Shown here: piece after piece, positions 52,429 through 61,348 of the stretch
Numbering within the stretch: the stretch's first letter is position 1
Layout: each line of letters begins with the position of its first letter
Origin: Caenicola sp034331105
Lineage (GTDB): Bacteria; Synergistota; Synergistia; Synergistales; Synergistaceae
Length of the DNA: 64,000 nucleotides
Assembly: GCA_034331105.1 (NCBI GenBank)
Contig: JAXQGB010000015.1
Location: 186,001 to 250,000 of the forward strand
Direction of reading: 5' to 3'
The notes under the pieces: model-generated
Database searches by the model: none
What the model was told of the DNA's origin: nothing
What the model saw: the letters and a program-made list of their open reading frames with translations, nothing else
Translations under genes and position numbers: made by a program

Positions 52429-52506
52429 GATACTTATACCTCCCTGAATAATAGTTTTGAAGATATGCTATGAAGTACCTGTCTTAACGACAGTAGAACC
52501 AAATTA

Positions 52507-53841
52507 TCAGACAAGCTTTTTCGCAGCAGCATCCAGGCCTGCTGCCAGTTTTTCAAGGAGCTCGCCCACCTGTTCCTCGTTGATGATAAGAGGAGGCGCG
52601 ACAAGGAAATTATCTCCCAGAAGCCCGTCTACCTGACCTGAACCCGGATAAATGATCAGACCCCTGTCCACGCATTCCTTCGTGGCAACATTTGCTGCTC
52701 CGGTTTTTTCAAAGGGCTCTCTGGTAGCTTTGTCCTTAACCAGTTCAAATCCCCACATAAGGCCTTTGCCTCTTACGTCGCCCACGATCGGGTTTTCTGC
52801 TGCGATCTTTTTCACTCCTGCTCCAAGTATCTCCCCCATTCTTGCAGAGTTCTCAACCAGTTTGTGTTCTTTCATGTACTTAAAAACTGCGCATACAGCG
52901 GCAGAGCTGATCGGATTTCCGTTATAGGTGTGGCCATGCATGAATGAACCGCTGCCGTTCTTGATGGCATCGACAAGGAAGTTTCTTGCGATTATGCCCC
53001 CTGTAGGTACATAGCCGGCGGCCAATCCTTTTGCAGTCGCGATGATATCAGGCACTACATTCCAGTGATCGACCGCGAAGTTTTTCCCTGTCCTTCCGCA
53101 TCCGGTCATAACTTCATCAGCGATCAGGATAACGTCGTATCTGCTGCATATCTCCCTTATCATCGGCCAGTATTCATCAGGCGGCGTTATCGCACCGACT
53201 GTTGAACCCACCAGAGGCTCCGCGATGAAGGACGAAACATACTGGGGGCCTATTATCTTTATCATTTTTTCAAGATGTTTTGCACACATCATACCGCATG
53301 AGGGATATTCAGCTCCGAACTCACAGCGGTAACAATAAGCGGCAGCAATTTTGGGTGATTCCCTGAAGAGCGGTGAAAATACTCTGCGGCGAGCCATGGA
53401 TCCGGCTATGGCCATAGTACCTATCGTGCTCCCGTGGTAAGAATTCCAACGGCCGATCGTCAGATGTTTGCTCGTGGCAGGTCCGTCTCTTTCAACAAAG
53501 TACTGTCTGGCCAGTTTGACAGCTGATTCTATTGCTTCGCTTCCGCCGCTCACGAACCAAACTTGGTCCAGGTCACCCGGTGCTGTTTCTGCAACAGCAG
53601 ATGCTGCTTCTTCAACTATCGAGCAGCGCCAGCGTGATGGATGTGCAAATTCGATCTTCTCATACTGAGCCTTGACTGCATCAATGATTTCCTTGTTGCA
53701 GTGACCAAGATTTGAGATCAGGGCACCGCAGCATCCGTCAAGATATTTTTTGCCCTCGGTATCATATATGTAGATACCTTCTCCATGGTCCGCTTCGATG
53801 TAGTTTGCTTTGAAACTTCGGGGAAATGAGTGCTGTAACAT
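52507..53841 (-). CDS. Class III PLP-dependent aminotransferase
   Basis: This 444-residue enzyme belongs to the class III (omega) aminotransferases. The PLP lysine is K271 in TAKGLAAGY, the cofactor-binding Asp lies in IADEVMTGCGRTG, and SGGSEAIESAVKLA precedes them. Such enzymes act on terminal or beta amino groups. In operon with a CoA-transferase and thiolase it could convert a 3-amino acid to a 3-oxoacid. It is the first gene of the operon, with GGGAGG before ATG 53841. Confidence 0.9.
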   Translation of the reverse strand: MLQHSFPRSFKANYIEADHGEGIYIYDTEGKKYLDGCCGALISNLGHCNKEIIDAVKAQYEKIEFAHPSRWRCSIVEEAASAVAETAPGDLDQVWFVSGGSEAIESAVKLARQYFVERDGPATSKHLTIGRWNSYHGSTIGTMAIAGSMARRRVFSPLFRESPKIAAAYCYRCEFGAEYPSCGMMCAKHLEKMIKIIGPQYVSSFIAEPLVGSTVGAITPPDEYWPMIREICSRYDVILIADEVMTGCGRTGKNFAVDHWNVVPDIIATAKGLAAGYVPTGGIIARNFLVDAIKNGSGSFMHGHTYNGNPISSAAVCAVFKYMKEHKLVENSARMGEILGAGVKKIAAENPIVGDVRGKGLMWGFELVKDKATREPFEKTGAANVATKECVDRGLIIYPGSGQVDGLLGDNFLVAPPLIINEEQVGELLEKLAAGLDAAAKKLV

Positions 53842-53904
53842 CCTGTTTTCTACCTCCCGTCATAAATTGAAGGAAATAAATCATAATGCTTATAAACAGG
53901 TAAG

Positions 53905-53933
53905 ATGGTACAATAAAGAAATGCTTTGGTCAA
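53905..53933 (-). promoter_or_regulatory. Candidate promoter of the aminotransferase operon
   Basis: TTGACC and TACCAT are separated by 17 bases on the minus strand, about 65 bp before the aminotransferase start. The -35 is a good match and the -10 is moderate. Confidence 0.55.
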
Positions 53934-54000
53934 AAAAAGAATAATGCTTGCAATTGCTTTAAATTCTTACAGTATTCACCTGTGACAGCGCATTAGCACA

Positions 54001-54016
54001 TGAAGGATTTCCTTCA
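54001..54016. promoter_or_regulatory. Palindrome, candidate operator for the RpiR-family regulator
   Basis: TGAAGGA and TCCTTCA form a perfect inverted repeat with a two-base centre in the 358-bp gap between the aminotransferase and the divergent regulator gene. It lies about 70 bp upstream of the -35 of the aminotransferase promoter. A TATAAT at 54169-54174 is the likely -10 of the regulator gene. No other structure stands out in the gap. Confidence 0.5.
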
Positions 54017-54199
54017 GTTTTTTATACCTTATATCATTTTTTTTGTCAACTCTTAATTAGTTTTATTTTTTTGTGGAAGCTGCTAATCAACAGTATCAAA
54101 TTCGGCATTATTTATGATAAAGTTAGGATGTTTTATTTTTCGACTGAAATTAGGGCTGTCTGTAATGTATAATCTTCAATACTCTTAGGAGGGACGATC

Positions 54200-55033
54200 A
54201 TGGGCTGGAGAAACGTTGAGAATAATCTGGGCAGCCTTCCGCCTGCTCAGAGAAAGATAGCAGAATATATGTTAAAGAATAAACTTGAATCGATCTTCCT
54301 GACCGCGCTCCAGCTCGGCAAAAACGCAGGATCAAGCGAAGCTTCGGTTATCAGGATGGCTTCAAACCTTGGATTTTCAAGTTTTCCGGATTTTATTAAG
54401 TCACTGCAGGAAGAGGCAAAAGATCAGCTTTCGACCCTTGGCCGTCTCCAGACACACAAACTTCAGCCTCAGACAGGCGGTCTGATCGCGAGGATCATAA
54501 ACAGCGACCTTGAGCAGGCGCGGGGAGCACTCTCAACAGTAGATGACGGATCCATAATAACCCTTGCCGCAAAAATATGCGCCTCGGAGGCAATCTACAT
54601 AGTCGGCCTGCGAAGCACAAGATCTCTGGCTGTATATATGGAATACTACCTCTCCTGGTTTTTTTCAAATGTATTTATTCCCACCACAGATACGATCGGG
54701 AACCACCTTGTGGCGGCTCCCGATAACAGCATCGTGATAGGTATAAGCTATCCGCGCTATACAAGGCAAACCGTTGAGTGCATCGCCCTTGCGAAAAAGA
54801 GAAAATTCTTTACGGCGGCGATCACCGACTCCCCTTTCAGTCCGCTTGCAAAGGCCGCAGACATGTGCATAGTATCTCCCTGCGCCCACATCGCCCACAT
54901 CGACTCGCTTCTCATACCGATCGGTCTTATTAACACGCTTCTGATACAGGTTGCGGAACAGCTTGGTCCAAAGGCGCTCAAAAGGCTCGAAGAATTGGAG
55001 CGTAACTGGACAGACAGTTCTGTCTACTGTTGA
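54200..55033 (+). CDS. MurR/RpiR-family transcriptional regulator
   Basis: This 277-residue regulator has an N-terminal HTH_6 domain (about 1-77; SSEASVIRMASNLGFSSFPDF is the recognition region) and a SIS domain (about 120-255; VGLRSTRSLA and GISYPRYTRQT). RpiR proteins sense phosphosugars or other small metabolites. It is divergent from the aminotransferase-TRAP-CoA-transferase-thiolase operon and so is its probable regulator. AGGAGGGA precedes the ATG. Its end faces the activase gene 15 bp away, with no terminator visible. Confidence 0.92.
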   Translation: MGWRNVENNLGSLPPAQRKIAEYMLKNKLESIFLTALQLGKNAGSSEASVIRMASNLGFSSFPDFIKSLQEEAKDQLSTLGRLQTHKLQPQTGGLIARIINSDLEQARGALSTVDDGSIITLAAKICASEAIYIVGLRSTRSLAVYMEYYLSWFFSNVFIPTTDTIGNHLVAAPDNSIVIGISYPRYTRQTVECIALAKKRKFFTAAITDSPFSPLAKAADMCIVSPCAHIAHIDSLLIPIGLINTLLIQVAEQLGPKALKRLEELERNWTDSSVYC

Positions 55034-55048
55034 CCCCTTGCCCTTCGA

Positions 55049-58000
55049 TCAGGACATAAGCAGCCGGATCCTGTTCCTCTGGTTAACCGAACTTGTTCCG
55101 GAGTCGTAATCAAGGGCTAATAGGCTGGTCCCGCTGTAGCGGCGCCTCAGTTCCTTTATCACGCCCTTTCCGGTTATATGGTTGGGAAGGCATGCAAAAG
55201 GCTGGACACATATAATTTTTTTGACCCCGCTTTCGATCAACGAGATCATCTCTGCAGTAAGAAGCCATCCTTCGCCTGCCTGGTTCGCGCAGGAAACAAC
55301 AGAGGAAGCCTTATCAGCCATTGCGTATATGTCGTGGAGGCATCCGAACCTGGTACCCCTCAGGGCATCCTTTACCGGCTTGCGGATGATCTCTATCGCT
55401 GCGATGGCAGCTCTTCCCTTTATAGCGGAACAAAAACTTCCGGAGAGAGACCTGTACCTGTAGACCGGATCAAATAGACAGTAAAGCAGGAATGAAGCTA
55501 TATCAGTCAGGACAGCCTCTCCCCCGCTTGACTCTATAAGGTCAACAAGGCGCTCGTTCGCGCCTGAGTGGTATTTGACCAGTATCTCCCCCACTATTCC
55601 AACTTTGGGCTTTTCTGTTCCGCTTACCGGGATCCTGTTAAAATCAGCGACAGTCTCACGCACTACCGAACTGAAGTCACGTCCGCTGCCGTTTTTGATC
55701 GCATCTTTATATCTGGATGACCATGCATTGTATACTTCCGTTGCTTCTCCCGGTCTCAGTTCATAGGGCCTGGTCCCCAAGAGGAGCCTCATAAGCAGGT
55801 CGCCGTAGACCATTGCTTTCGCTGTCCGAAATATCACCTTTGGAGGCAGACGAAAGTTTACAGAGTTTTTCCCCTGAGAATTGACTGCCAGGACCCTCAC
55901 ATCTTCAAAGCCTGCATCGTCAAGCGCCCTTCTTAAAAGGGGCACATAATTGCTTGCCCTGCAGGATCCGCCTGTCTGTGCATAGAAGCAATCAGTATTG
56001 TGGAGATCGAATTCGCCGCTTTTGAGCGCATTCAGAAATTGCCCGACCACTATCATTGCGGGGTAACATGCGTCGTTATTGACATAATTCAGCCCCAGCT
56101 CGACCGACTCCCTGCCGCCTTCGGGCAGAACCCTGAAGTCATGGCCCTCCGCCCTCATTATCGGTTCAAGAAACTGGAAGTGATATTGTGAGAGCGGCGG
56201 ACAAAGTATCGTCCTTTTTCCTGAGACAGGGCTGACATGAGCAATGTTTGGAATTTCAGACTTGCCGGCTTCTCCAGAAAAAGCTTCTTTCATCGTTACG
56301 GCGGCAAGAAGTGAGCGTATCCTTATCCTCACTGCCCCGTTGTTTGTACTCTCGTCTATCTTCAGCAGAGTGTGGAGCCGCCCTTCTTTTTCAAGGATCT
56401 TCGCAGCCTGATCTGCGCTTATCGCATCCAGCCCGCAGCCGAATGAGTTCAGCTGGACCATTTCGATCCTGCTGAAATCAGGGTCGTTTGCCACCACATA
56501 TGCAGTCCTGTAAAGCCGCGAATGGTACACCCACTGATCGATCACTTTCAGCCCTTTGCCGGTCTCTGCGCCGATCGGTCTTTCGGCGACTGAATCCTCT
56601 GTTAGGACCGCAACGTTGTATCCATTGATAAGTTCGGGAATGCCGTGGTTCACTTCAGTGTCCAGGTGATACGGGTGTCCCGCCAGAACTACACCGATTA
56701 TCCCCCTCTCCTTGATATACCTGACAGCTCTATCACCCATCGCTCCTATATCTTTTTTAAATTCCTCCTGCGCCCCATACGCTTTTTTGAGGGCCTTCGT
56801 TGCTTCATCATAAGTCACGCCTTGACGCCTGAACTCTCTTACTAGGTTCCCGGCCATTTTTTCAGGTGAATCTATCGGAAAGAAGCTGTGGATGTAGCTG
56901 ACTTTGCCTGAGATCAGCCCATCAACATTCAGTCCTGCGACATCGGGGTAGCCCGCTACGACGGGGCAGTTGAAGGAATCGTCTGCATCCCTGTACTCCT
57001 TTTTTTCCTGCTGTATTCCGGGATAAAAAATCAATTCGGCTCCCCTGTCGAGCAGTTCCTGCACGTGGCGGTGGACCAGCTTGGCTGGGAAGCAAAGTGT
57101 CTGGGATGGGATAGTGTCGATCGCAAGAGATCCGTCAGGGCGCCCGGAAGAGAGTTCGACCCTGAATCCCAGATCGGTGAAAAGGGTGAACCAGAAGGGA
57201 TAATTCTCATACATGTTAAGCACCCTTGGAATGCTGATGGTTCCCCTTGGGGCATCTCCTTCTTCTATAGGCACATAATAGTCAAAGAGCCGTTTATACT
57301 TTTCGCTGTAAAGGTTGGGCGGAAGTTCAGGCCTTGCCTGCCCGACGTTCTCCCCATTCGAGCACATGTTTCCGGTGACATGTCTGCGCTCCCCATTGAA
57401 GACAGTGACTGTCAGAAGACAATTGTTCCCGCAGCCTGAACAGCGCTTTGTGTCTGACTTGGAATCGAAGGAGAGTAGCGAGTCTTTTGAAATCAACGAA
57501 CTTTTTTCGGCGCCTTCCCGATCCTTTGATACGAGCGCAGCTCCATATGCGCCCATGAACTCCGATATTTCCGGCCGCAGGACATCACGCCCGGTAATTT
57601 TCTCGAAAGCCCTCAAAAGGGCATTGTTCTTAAATGTTCCGCCCTGCACCACTATATGTTCGCCGATATCCTCCATCTTTCTGATCTTCAAGACTTTATA
57701 GAGGGCGTTGCGTACGACTGAATAGACGAGGCCTGCTGAAATATCCTCTATCGCTGCTCCCTCTTTTTGCGCCTGCCTCACTTTGGAGTTCATGAAGACA
57801 GTGCATCTTGAGCCCAGATCAACAGGAGAGAGGGACCTTTCCGCACTCGATACGAACTCATCCATATCCATGCCAAGGGATTCGGCAAAATTCTGAAGGA
57901 ACGAGCCGCATCCCGAAGAACAGGCTTCATTGAGGAATATCTGCCTGATGCTTCCCTTCTCTATCTTCAGGCATTTCATGTCCTGTCCGCCTATGTCGAT

Positions 58001-59260
58001 GATAAAATCCACAGCAGGGTCGATCTGCTTTGCCGCCATTGTATGGGCAACAGTCTCTATCTCACCGATATCTATCCCGAATGCTGACTGGATAAGTTTT
58101 TCTCCGTACCCTGTCACGCAGCTGTTTTTTATGAAAAGCCCCTCAGGCATCTGAGAATAGAGATCAAGAATGATCTCCCTGACCGTATGTATAGGCTCGC
58201 TTCCGCCCCGCATCCTGTAATCGGAGAAAAGCAAATTTCCATCACCGTCTGTCAGCACGGCCTTAGTCGTCGTCGATCCCACGTCTATTCCAAGATAGGC
58301 AGGCCCAGAAGCGGATCCGATCGGTCTTCTTTGGGCAGAGGCTTTGCTGTGCCTCTTTTCAAATTCTATTTTGTCCTCCGGGTCGGAAAAGAGCGGCGGG
58401 AGGTCAGAACCGCAAGCCATCTTCAGTGGAGAGAAATAGGTCACAGACCTGCGGTCCAGTTCATAGACCGTAACTTCATCATTCTTTTTTCCAAGCAACG
58501 CAGCACCCAGGGCAACAAAGAGGTGAGAGTTTTCCGGTGATATGGACTGGATCGGCAATAGCCTCAGCGTTTCTGAAAACCTTTTTCTCAGTTCCGGGAG
58601 AAAATAGAGAGGACCTCCAAGGAATGCAACATTCCCTACGATCCTTCTTCCGCATGCAAGACCGCTTATAGTCTGATTTACGACAGCCTGGAATATTGAG
58701 GCTGCGATGTCGGCTCTTTCCGCCCCCTCTTTCATCAGGGACTGAACATCGGTCTTTGCAAAGACACCGCAGCGCGACGCTATTGGATATATCATTCTGG
58801 ACTTCGATACGAGTTCGTTGAGCCCGGCGGGGTCCGTTCCCATAAGGAGGGCCATGTGGTCAAGAAAAGCACCTGTCCCGCCTGCACAGGTCTCGTTCAT
58901 CCTCTGGTCGGCTCCGCTTTCGTCAAAATATGTAAGTTTGGCATCTTCGCCGCCAAGTTCTATGCATACGTTAGCCTGAGGGATAAACCTGTTCACTGAT
59001 GCAGAACAGGCAATAAGTTCCTGAGTAAAAGGAAGTTTCATCTCCTCCGCGATCCCCATGCCTCCCGAGCCGGCTATCTCAAGTGTTATCGCGGTATTTT
59101 TAAAACTATGCCTTATTTCGTTAAAAATTTCATAGACTGTTGTACGAACATCAGAAAAATGCCGGCAGTACCTGCTGTGGACGAGCCTGTCTCTTTCGTC
59201 CAATAGTACAGCTTTTGCCGTAGTTGAACCTATATCGAGCCCCATGTGCAAATGCGGCAT
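55049..59260 (-). CDS. Giant acyl-CoA dehydratase activase (two BadF/HgdC domains plus DUF2229 and C-terminal domain)
   Basis: This protein of 1403 residues joins two ASKHA ATPase domains of the 2-hydroxyacyl-CoA dehydratase activator family, each with its phosphate loop (GLDIGSTTAK; GIDVGSTTTK). Each also has a pair of cysteines that would bridge a 4Fe-4S cluster across a dimer (ETCAGGTG with SRCGVF; EACSSGCG with SRCTVF). Next comes a short Cys-rich segment (CSGCGNNC) and a DUF2229-like domain (about 690-900), then a HgdB-like C-terminal region. It should fire electrons into a dehydratase or similar reductase at the cost of ATP. The start ATG 59260 follows AGGGGG. It stands alone; no dehydratase subunit is adjacent. 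Confidence 0.88.
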   Translation of the reverse strand: MPHLHMGLDIGSTTAKAVLLDERDRLVHSRYCRHFSDVRTTVYEIFNEIRHSFKNTAITLEIAGSGGMGIAEEMKLPFTQELIACSASVNRFIPQANVCIELGGEDAKLTYFDESGADQRMNETCAGGTGAFLDHMALLMGTDPAGLNELVSKSRMIYPIASRCGVFAKTDVQSLMKEGAERADIAASIFQAVVNQTISGLACGRRIVGNVAFLGGPLYFLPELRKRFSETLRLLPIQSISPENSHLFVALGAALLGKKNDEVTVYELDRRSVTYFSPLKMACGSDLPPLFSDPEDKIEFEKRHSKASAQRRPIGSASGPAYLGIDVGSTTTKAVLTDGDGNLLFSDYRMRGGSEPIHTVREIILDLYSQMPEGLFIKNSCVTGYGEKLIQSAFGIDIGEIETVAHTMAAKQIDPAVDFIIDIGGQDMKCLKIEKGSIRQIFLNEACSSGCGSFLQNFAESLGMDMDEFVSSAERSLSPVDLGSRCTVFMNSKVRQAQKEGAAIEDISAGLVYSVVRNALYKVLKIRKMEDIGEHIVVQGGTFKNNALLRAFEKITGRDVLRPEISEFMGAYGAALVSKDREGAEKSSLISKDSLLSFDSKSDTKRCSGCGNNCLLTVTVFNGERRHVTGNMCSNGENVGQARPELPPNLYSEKYKRLFDYYVPIEEGDAPRGTISIPRVLNMYENYPFWFTLFTDLGFRVELSSGRPDGSLAIDTIPSQTLCFPAKLVHRHVQELLDRGAELIFYPGIQQEKKEYRDADDSFNCPVVAGYPDVAGLNVDGLISGKVSYIHSFFPIDSPEKMAGNLVREFRRQGVTYDEATKALKKAYGAQEEFKKDIGAMGDRAVRYIKERGIIGVVLAGHPYHLDTEVNHGIPELINGYNVAVLTEDSVAERPIGAETGKGLKVIDQWVYHSRLYRTAYVVANDPDFSRIEMVQLNSFGCGLDAISADQAAKILEKEGRLHTLLKIDESTNNGAVRIRIRSLLAAVTMKEAFSGEAGKSEIPNIAHVSPVSGKRTILCPPLSQYHFQFLEPIMRAEGHDFRVLPEGGRESVELGLNYVNNDACYPAMIVVGQFLNALKSGEFDLHNTDCFYAQTGGSCRASNYVPLLRRALDDAGFEDVRVLAVNSQGKNSVNFRLPPKVIFRTAKAMVYGDLLMRLLLGTRPYELRPGEATEVYNAWSSRYKDAIKNGSGRDFSSVVRETVADFNRIPVSGTEKPKVGIVGEILVKYHSGANERLVDLIESSGGEAVLTDIASFLLYCLFDPVYRYRSLSGSFCSAIKGRAAIAAIEIIRKPVKDALRGTRFGCLHDIYAMADKASSVVSCANQAGEGWLLTAEMISLIESGVKKIICVQPFACLPNHITGKGVIKELRRRYSGTSLLALDYDSGTSSVNQRNRIRLLMS

Positions 59261-59365
59261 CAGTTGCTTCCCCCTAACTTTCCTGTCAGAACAAGAGCTG
59301 TGCAAGACAGCCCTGATGTTTGAAACTTACCTGAGGTTTTGAAAGCTTAAAAAGGAGAAGTCGGT

Positions 59366-59743
59366 CTAAATCAGAAGGACAAGATCCAAAACAGGCAGGA
59401 AAAGGTGTTCCCTCTCCAATGTAATGTTGCCTTTATCAAGGATGTTGGGTAAGGGACGAAATGAGGAATAGTCAAGCAGATCTCTCTTTAATGTATAAAA
59501 GGACTGATTAGCGTTTAGAAGTGAATTCAGGGATCTGTAAAGCCTGGAAAGTGTCTGTCTCATGGTTGGATTTACTGCGGCAGAAGATGTTTCTATGCTG
59601 TTCATCATTATTTTTGAGGAGCTTGGGCCAAGGCTGTACCTGAGATTGTGACCGGACAAAAGAACAACAGCCGTCTGAAAAATTATCAGGGACGTCAGAA
59701 GGATATATGCGTACTTTTTCATAATATTACTGAATTTGTACAA
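59366..59743 (-). CDS. Small hypothetical protein with N-terminal membrane segment
   Basis: This frame of 125 residues has an N-terminal hydrophobic segment (about 10-32, resembling a signal anchor), a Ser/Asn-rich middle and a hydrophobic end. I recognise no family. It may start at TTG 59743, ten bases after GGAG, or at ATG 59722 with no clear ribosome binding site. The region is AT-rich compared with neighbours, and coding status is uncertain. Confidence 0.4.
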   Translation of the reverse strand: MYKFSNIMKKYAYILLTSLIIFQTAVVLLSGHNLRYSLGPSSSKIMMNSIETSSAAVNPTMRQTLSRLYRSLNSLLNANQSFYTLKRDLLDYSSFRPLPNILDKGNITLEREHLFLPVLDLVLLI

Positions 59744-59829
59744 ACAGCACCATCTCCGTTTGCGAAGATTAGCACATCTCTGAAATAAATTCCATACCCA
59801 ATTTTCAGTCAGTAAAATGATACATGTTA

Positions 59830-59859
59830 TTGAAGCTGATATAAAGATATAATTATATT
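59830..59859 (+). promoter_or_regulatory. Candidate promoter of the cupin gene
   Basis: TTGAAG and TATATT are 18 bases apart, about 80 bp before the cupin start, in an AT-rich gap. An overlapping TATAAT lacks a -35. Weak support. Confidence 0.35.
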
Positions 59860-59938
59860 AAGGTAGGCTGATACACCCGATTTACAGCATGACATGAAGT
59901 GTGCACGAAGAAAAAAATGATCACGAGGAGCGGGTCAA

Positions 59939-60292
59939 ATGGTCAGATATATAAAAAACATCCCTGTCGAAGAAATTTTTACTCTTGCAGATCAGGTGGA
60001 ATACCTTCCAGGTCAGGTAGTCAGCAGGACTATTTCACAAAACGATGCACAAAACCTTACGATCTTCGCCTTTGACAAGGGCGAGGAGATAAGCACCCAT
60101 TCATCCCATGGAGACGCAATGATCACAGCCCTTGACGGAGAGGGCAGGATAACAATAGACGGAAAGCCCTTCGTGCTGCACAAGGGAGAGAGCGTCCTTA
60201 TGCCCGCAGGCAAGCCGCATGCTGTTTTCGCACTTGAAAAATTCAAAATGTTCCTAGTGGTGGTTTTTTCGCTCCCCAAAAAATCAAAATAA
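59939..60292 (+). CDS. Cupin-domain protein
   Basis: This 117-residue single-domain cupin has the first motif as KGEEISTHSSHGDAMITALDG and the second as LHKGESVLMPAGKPHAVFA; His residues H57-region and the GKPH histidine would bind the metal. Small cupins of this kind occur as metal-binding enzymes or sensors and the function cannot be inferred. GAGGAG precedes ATG 59939 and the next gene follows after 20 bp. Confidence 0.85.
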   Translation: MVRYIKNIPVEEIFTLADQVEYLPGQVVSRTISQNDAQNLTIFAFDKGEEISTHSSHGDAMITALDGEGRITIDGKPFVLHKGESVLMPAGKPHAVFALEKFKMFLVVVFSLPKKSK

Positions 60293-60312
60293 GTGAGAGG
60301 TGACCATCTCAG

Positions 60313-60867
60313 ATGGAAATAATCAGAATGCTCTCAGGAACATTCACCAACGAGGAACAGATCAGGAATGAAGAGGAGGGAGGCATAAGAATCCACCCGG
60401 CTGCTAAACACGTCATCACCCCATGCGGGCATTTGATATCAAACACTCCGGAAGAGCTTAAGGGCGGCTTTGTCATCGAAGAAAGCTACTTCGACATGGG
60501 CGACCGGATCATCGACAAACACTACCTATTCCTCTATGAAAATGTCGATAAAAATACTGTCAGGCTCACCTCGTATGATCTGCCGGAAGCTATCAAAACG
60601 GAAAATTTCACTGGAAGCAACGATTCGATCAGGATGGATTTCAGGGATCTTAGGGTCTCTCCAAGGTTTGAGCCGCTGATCCTTGAAAAAAACAATGATG
60701 AATACTACGGAGAGAATGTCAGCAGCTTTGGACCCGGAAAGGTATTCCGTTTCAGCCTGAGGGTCTCCGAAAAGGGGTTCGAGGTCAAGGAACTGCTGGA
60801 AGCAGACGGCAAAAGATTCGCAGGTTATGATACCCCTGTTGTTTATAAAAGGACTGTGGCTGTATAG
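60313..60867 (+). CDS. Hypothetical protein, weakly CpeT-like
   Basis: This 184-residue soluble protein lacks a signal peptide. Its start (LSGTFTNEEQIRNEE) and a central YLFLYENVD segment recall the CpeT/CpcT beta-barrel family, but this is a weak resemblance and no function follows. GAGAGGTGA precedes ATG 60313, in an operon with the cupin. The stop codon TAG lies inside the first palindrome (GTGGCT/AGCCAC) of the adjacent repeat array, so the array abuts or has replaced the gene's 3' end. Confidence 0.7.
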   Translation: MEIIRMLSGTFTNEEQIRNEEEGGIRIHPAAKHVITPCGHLISNTPEELKGGFVIEESYFDMGDRIIDKHYLFLYENVDKNTVRLTSYDLPEAIKTENFTGSNDSIRMDFRDLRVSPRFEPLILEKNNDEYYGENVSSFGPGKVFRFSLRVSEKGFEVKELLEADGKRFAGYDTPVVYKRTVAV

Positions 60868-60959
60868 CCACGGAGAATTTGCGAGAAAAACACTCGCGGT
60901 GAATTTACAGCCTTTAGGCTGAGGAGAATTCGTTGAATGAATCCTTCAGCGGTGAATTG
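60856..60959 (+). repeat. Palindrome array 2 with constant GGNGAATT linker
   Basis: The linker GGAGAATT or GGTGAATT starts at 60872, 60898, 60923 and 60951, a spacing of 25-28 bp. The intervening palindromes differ: GTGGCT/AGCCAC, GCGAG/CTCGC, CAGCCT/AGGCTG and GTTGAA/TTCAGC (one wobble). GGAGAATT is the reverse complement of AATTCTCC in array 1, and the CAGCCT hairpin recurs there, so the two are homologous and inverted. Confidence 0.8.
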
Positions 60960-60991
60960 GTCCATAATTCATTGAAGATTTGGCCCCTCTT

Positions 60992-61188
60992 CGTCGTTCC
61001 CGAATGCTTAAATCGGGAATCTCGCGGCTTTTATTTTGGTTCTAAAAAACAAGTAATAACCTGGATTTAGAGCCACTGGGCCCCGGCATCTCAAAGCGCA
61101 TTCGAAATCGTTCGAGCACCAAGGTCAATTAAAAAAGTTTTCCTGGCGGAAAACGGTGTTCTCCCGACAACAGCATACAGGGGAGACG
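60992..61188 (-). mobile_element. MITE-like element, copy 2 (inverted)
   Basis: This ~197-bp unit matches the 41838 element in reverse orientation. Matches include CGTCGTTCCCGAATG at one end, the terminal-repeat counterpart at the other (CGTCTCCCCTGTATG when reversed), and the internal GTTTTCC-GCCA-GGAAAAC hairpin. The hairpin loop differs from copy 1 while the stem is unchanged. A homologous link also runs between them through the TTTTAG...AAGCCGC block. Confidence 0.75.
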
Positions 61189-61204
61189 GAGAAATGGTTT
61201 TAGG

Positions 61205-61305
61205 TCCCAACAATCGATTTACCATTGATTACCAATTGATTTGCAATAGATTCCAGCGGTATGAATATCTCAGCTGTACCATACGACTGCTCGCCGATGC
61301 TTGCC
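61205..61305 (+). repeat. Short tandem motifs flanking the B12-binding gene
   Basis: Degenerate ATTGATTACC-like units repeat at about 10-11 bp between 61208 and 61256, and GCTCGCC/GCTTGCC occur at 61289 and 61299. The latter are the inverted GGCAAGC unit of the 41.7-kb island. These fill the gap between the MITE-like unit and the gene start; with the preceding array and element they account for nearly all of 60868-61348. Confidence 0.6.
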
Positions 61306-61348
61306 AGTCTTTACAACTGATCAGCGTCATCTTCATGACCGGCTTTAC

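Noticed and set aside
61301..61348. Start of the B12-binding protein at TTG 61301
   Set aside because: This segment lies in the GCTTGCC repeat and has no ribosome binding site; starts from 61349 onward are more likely.
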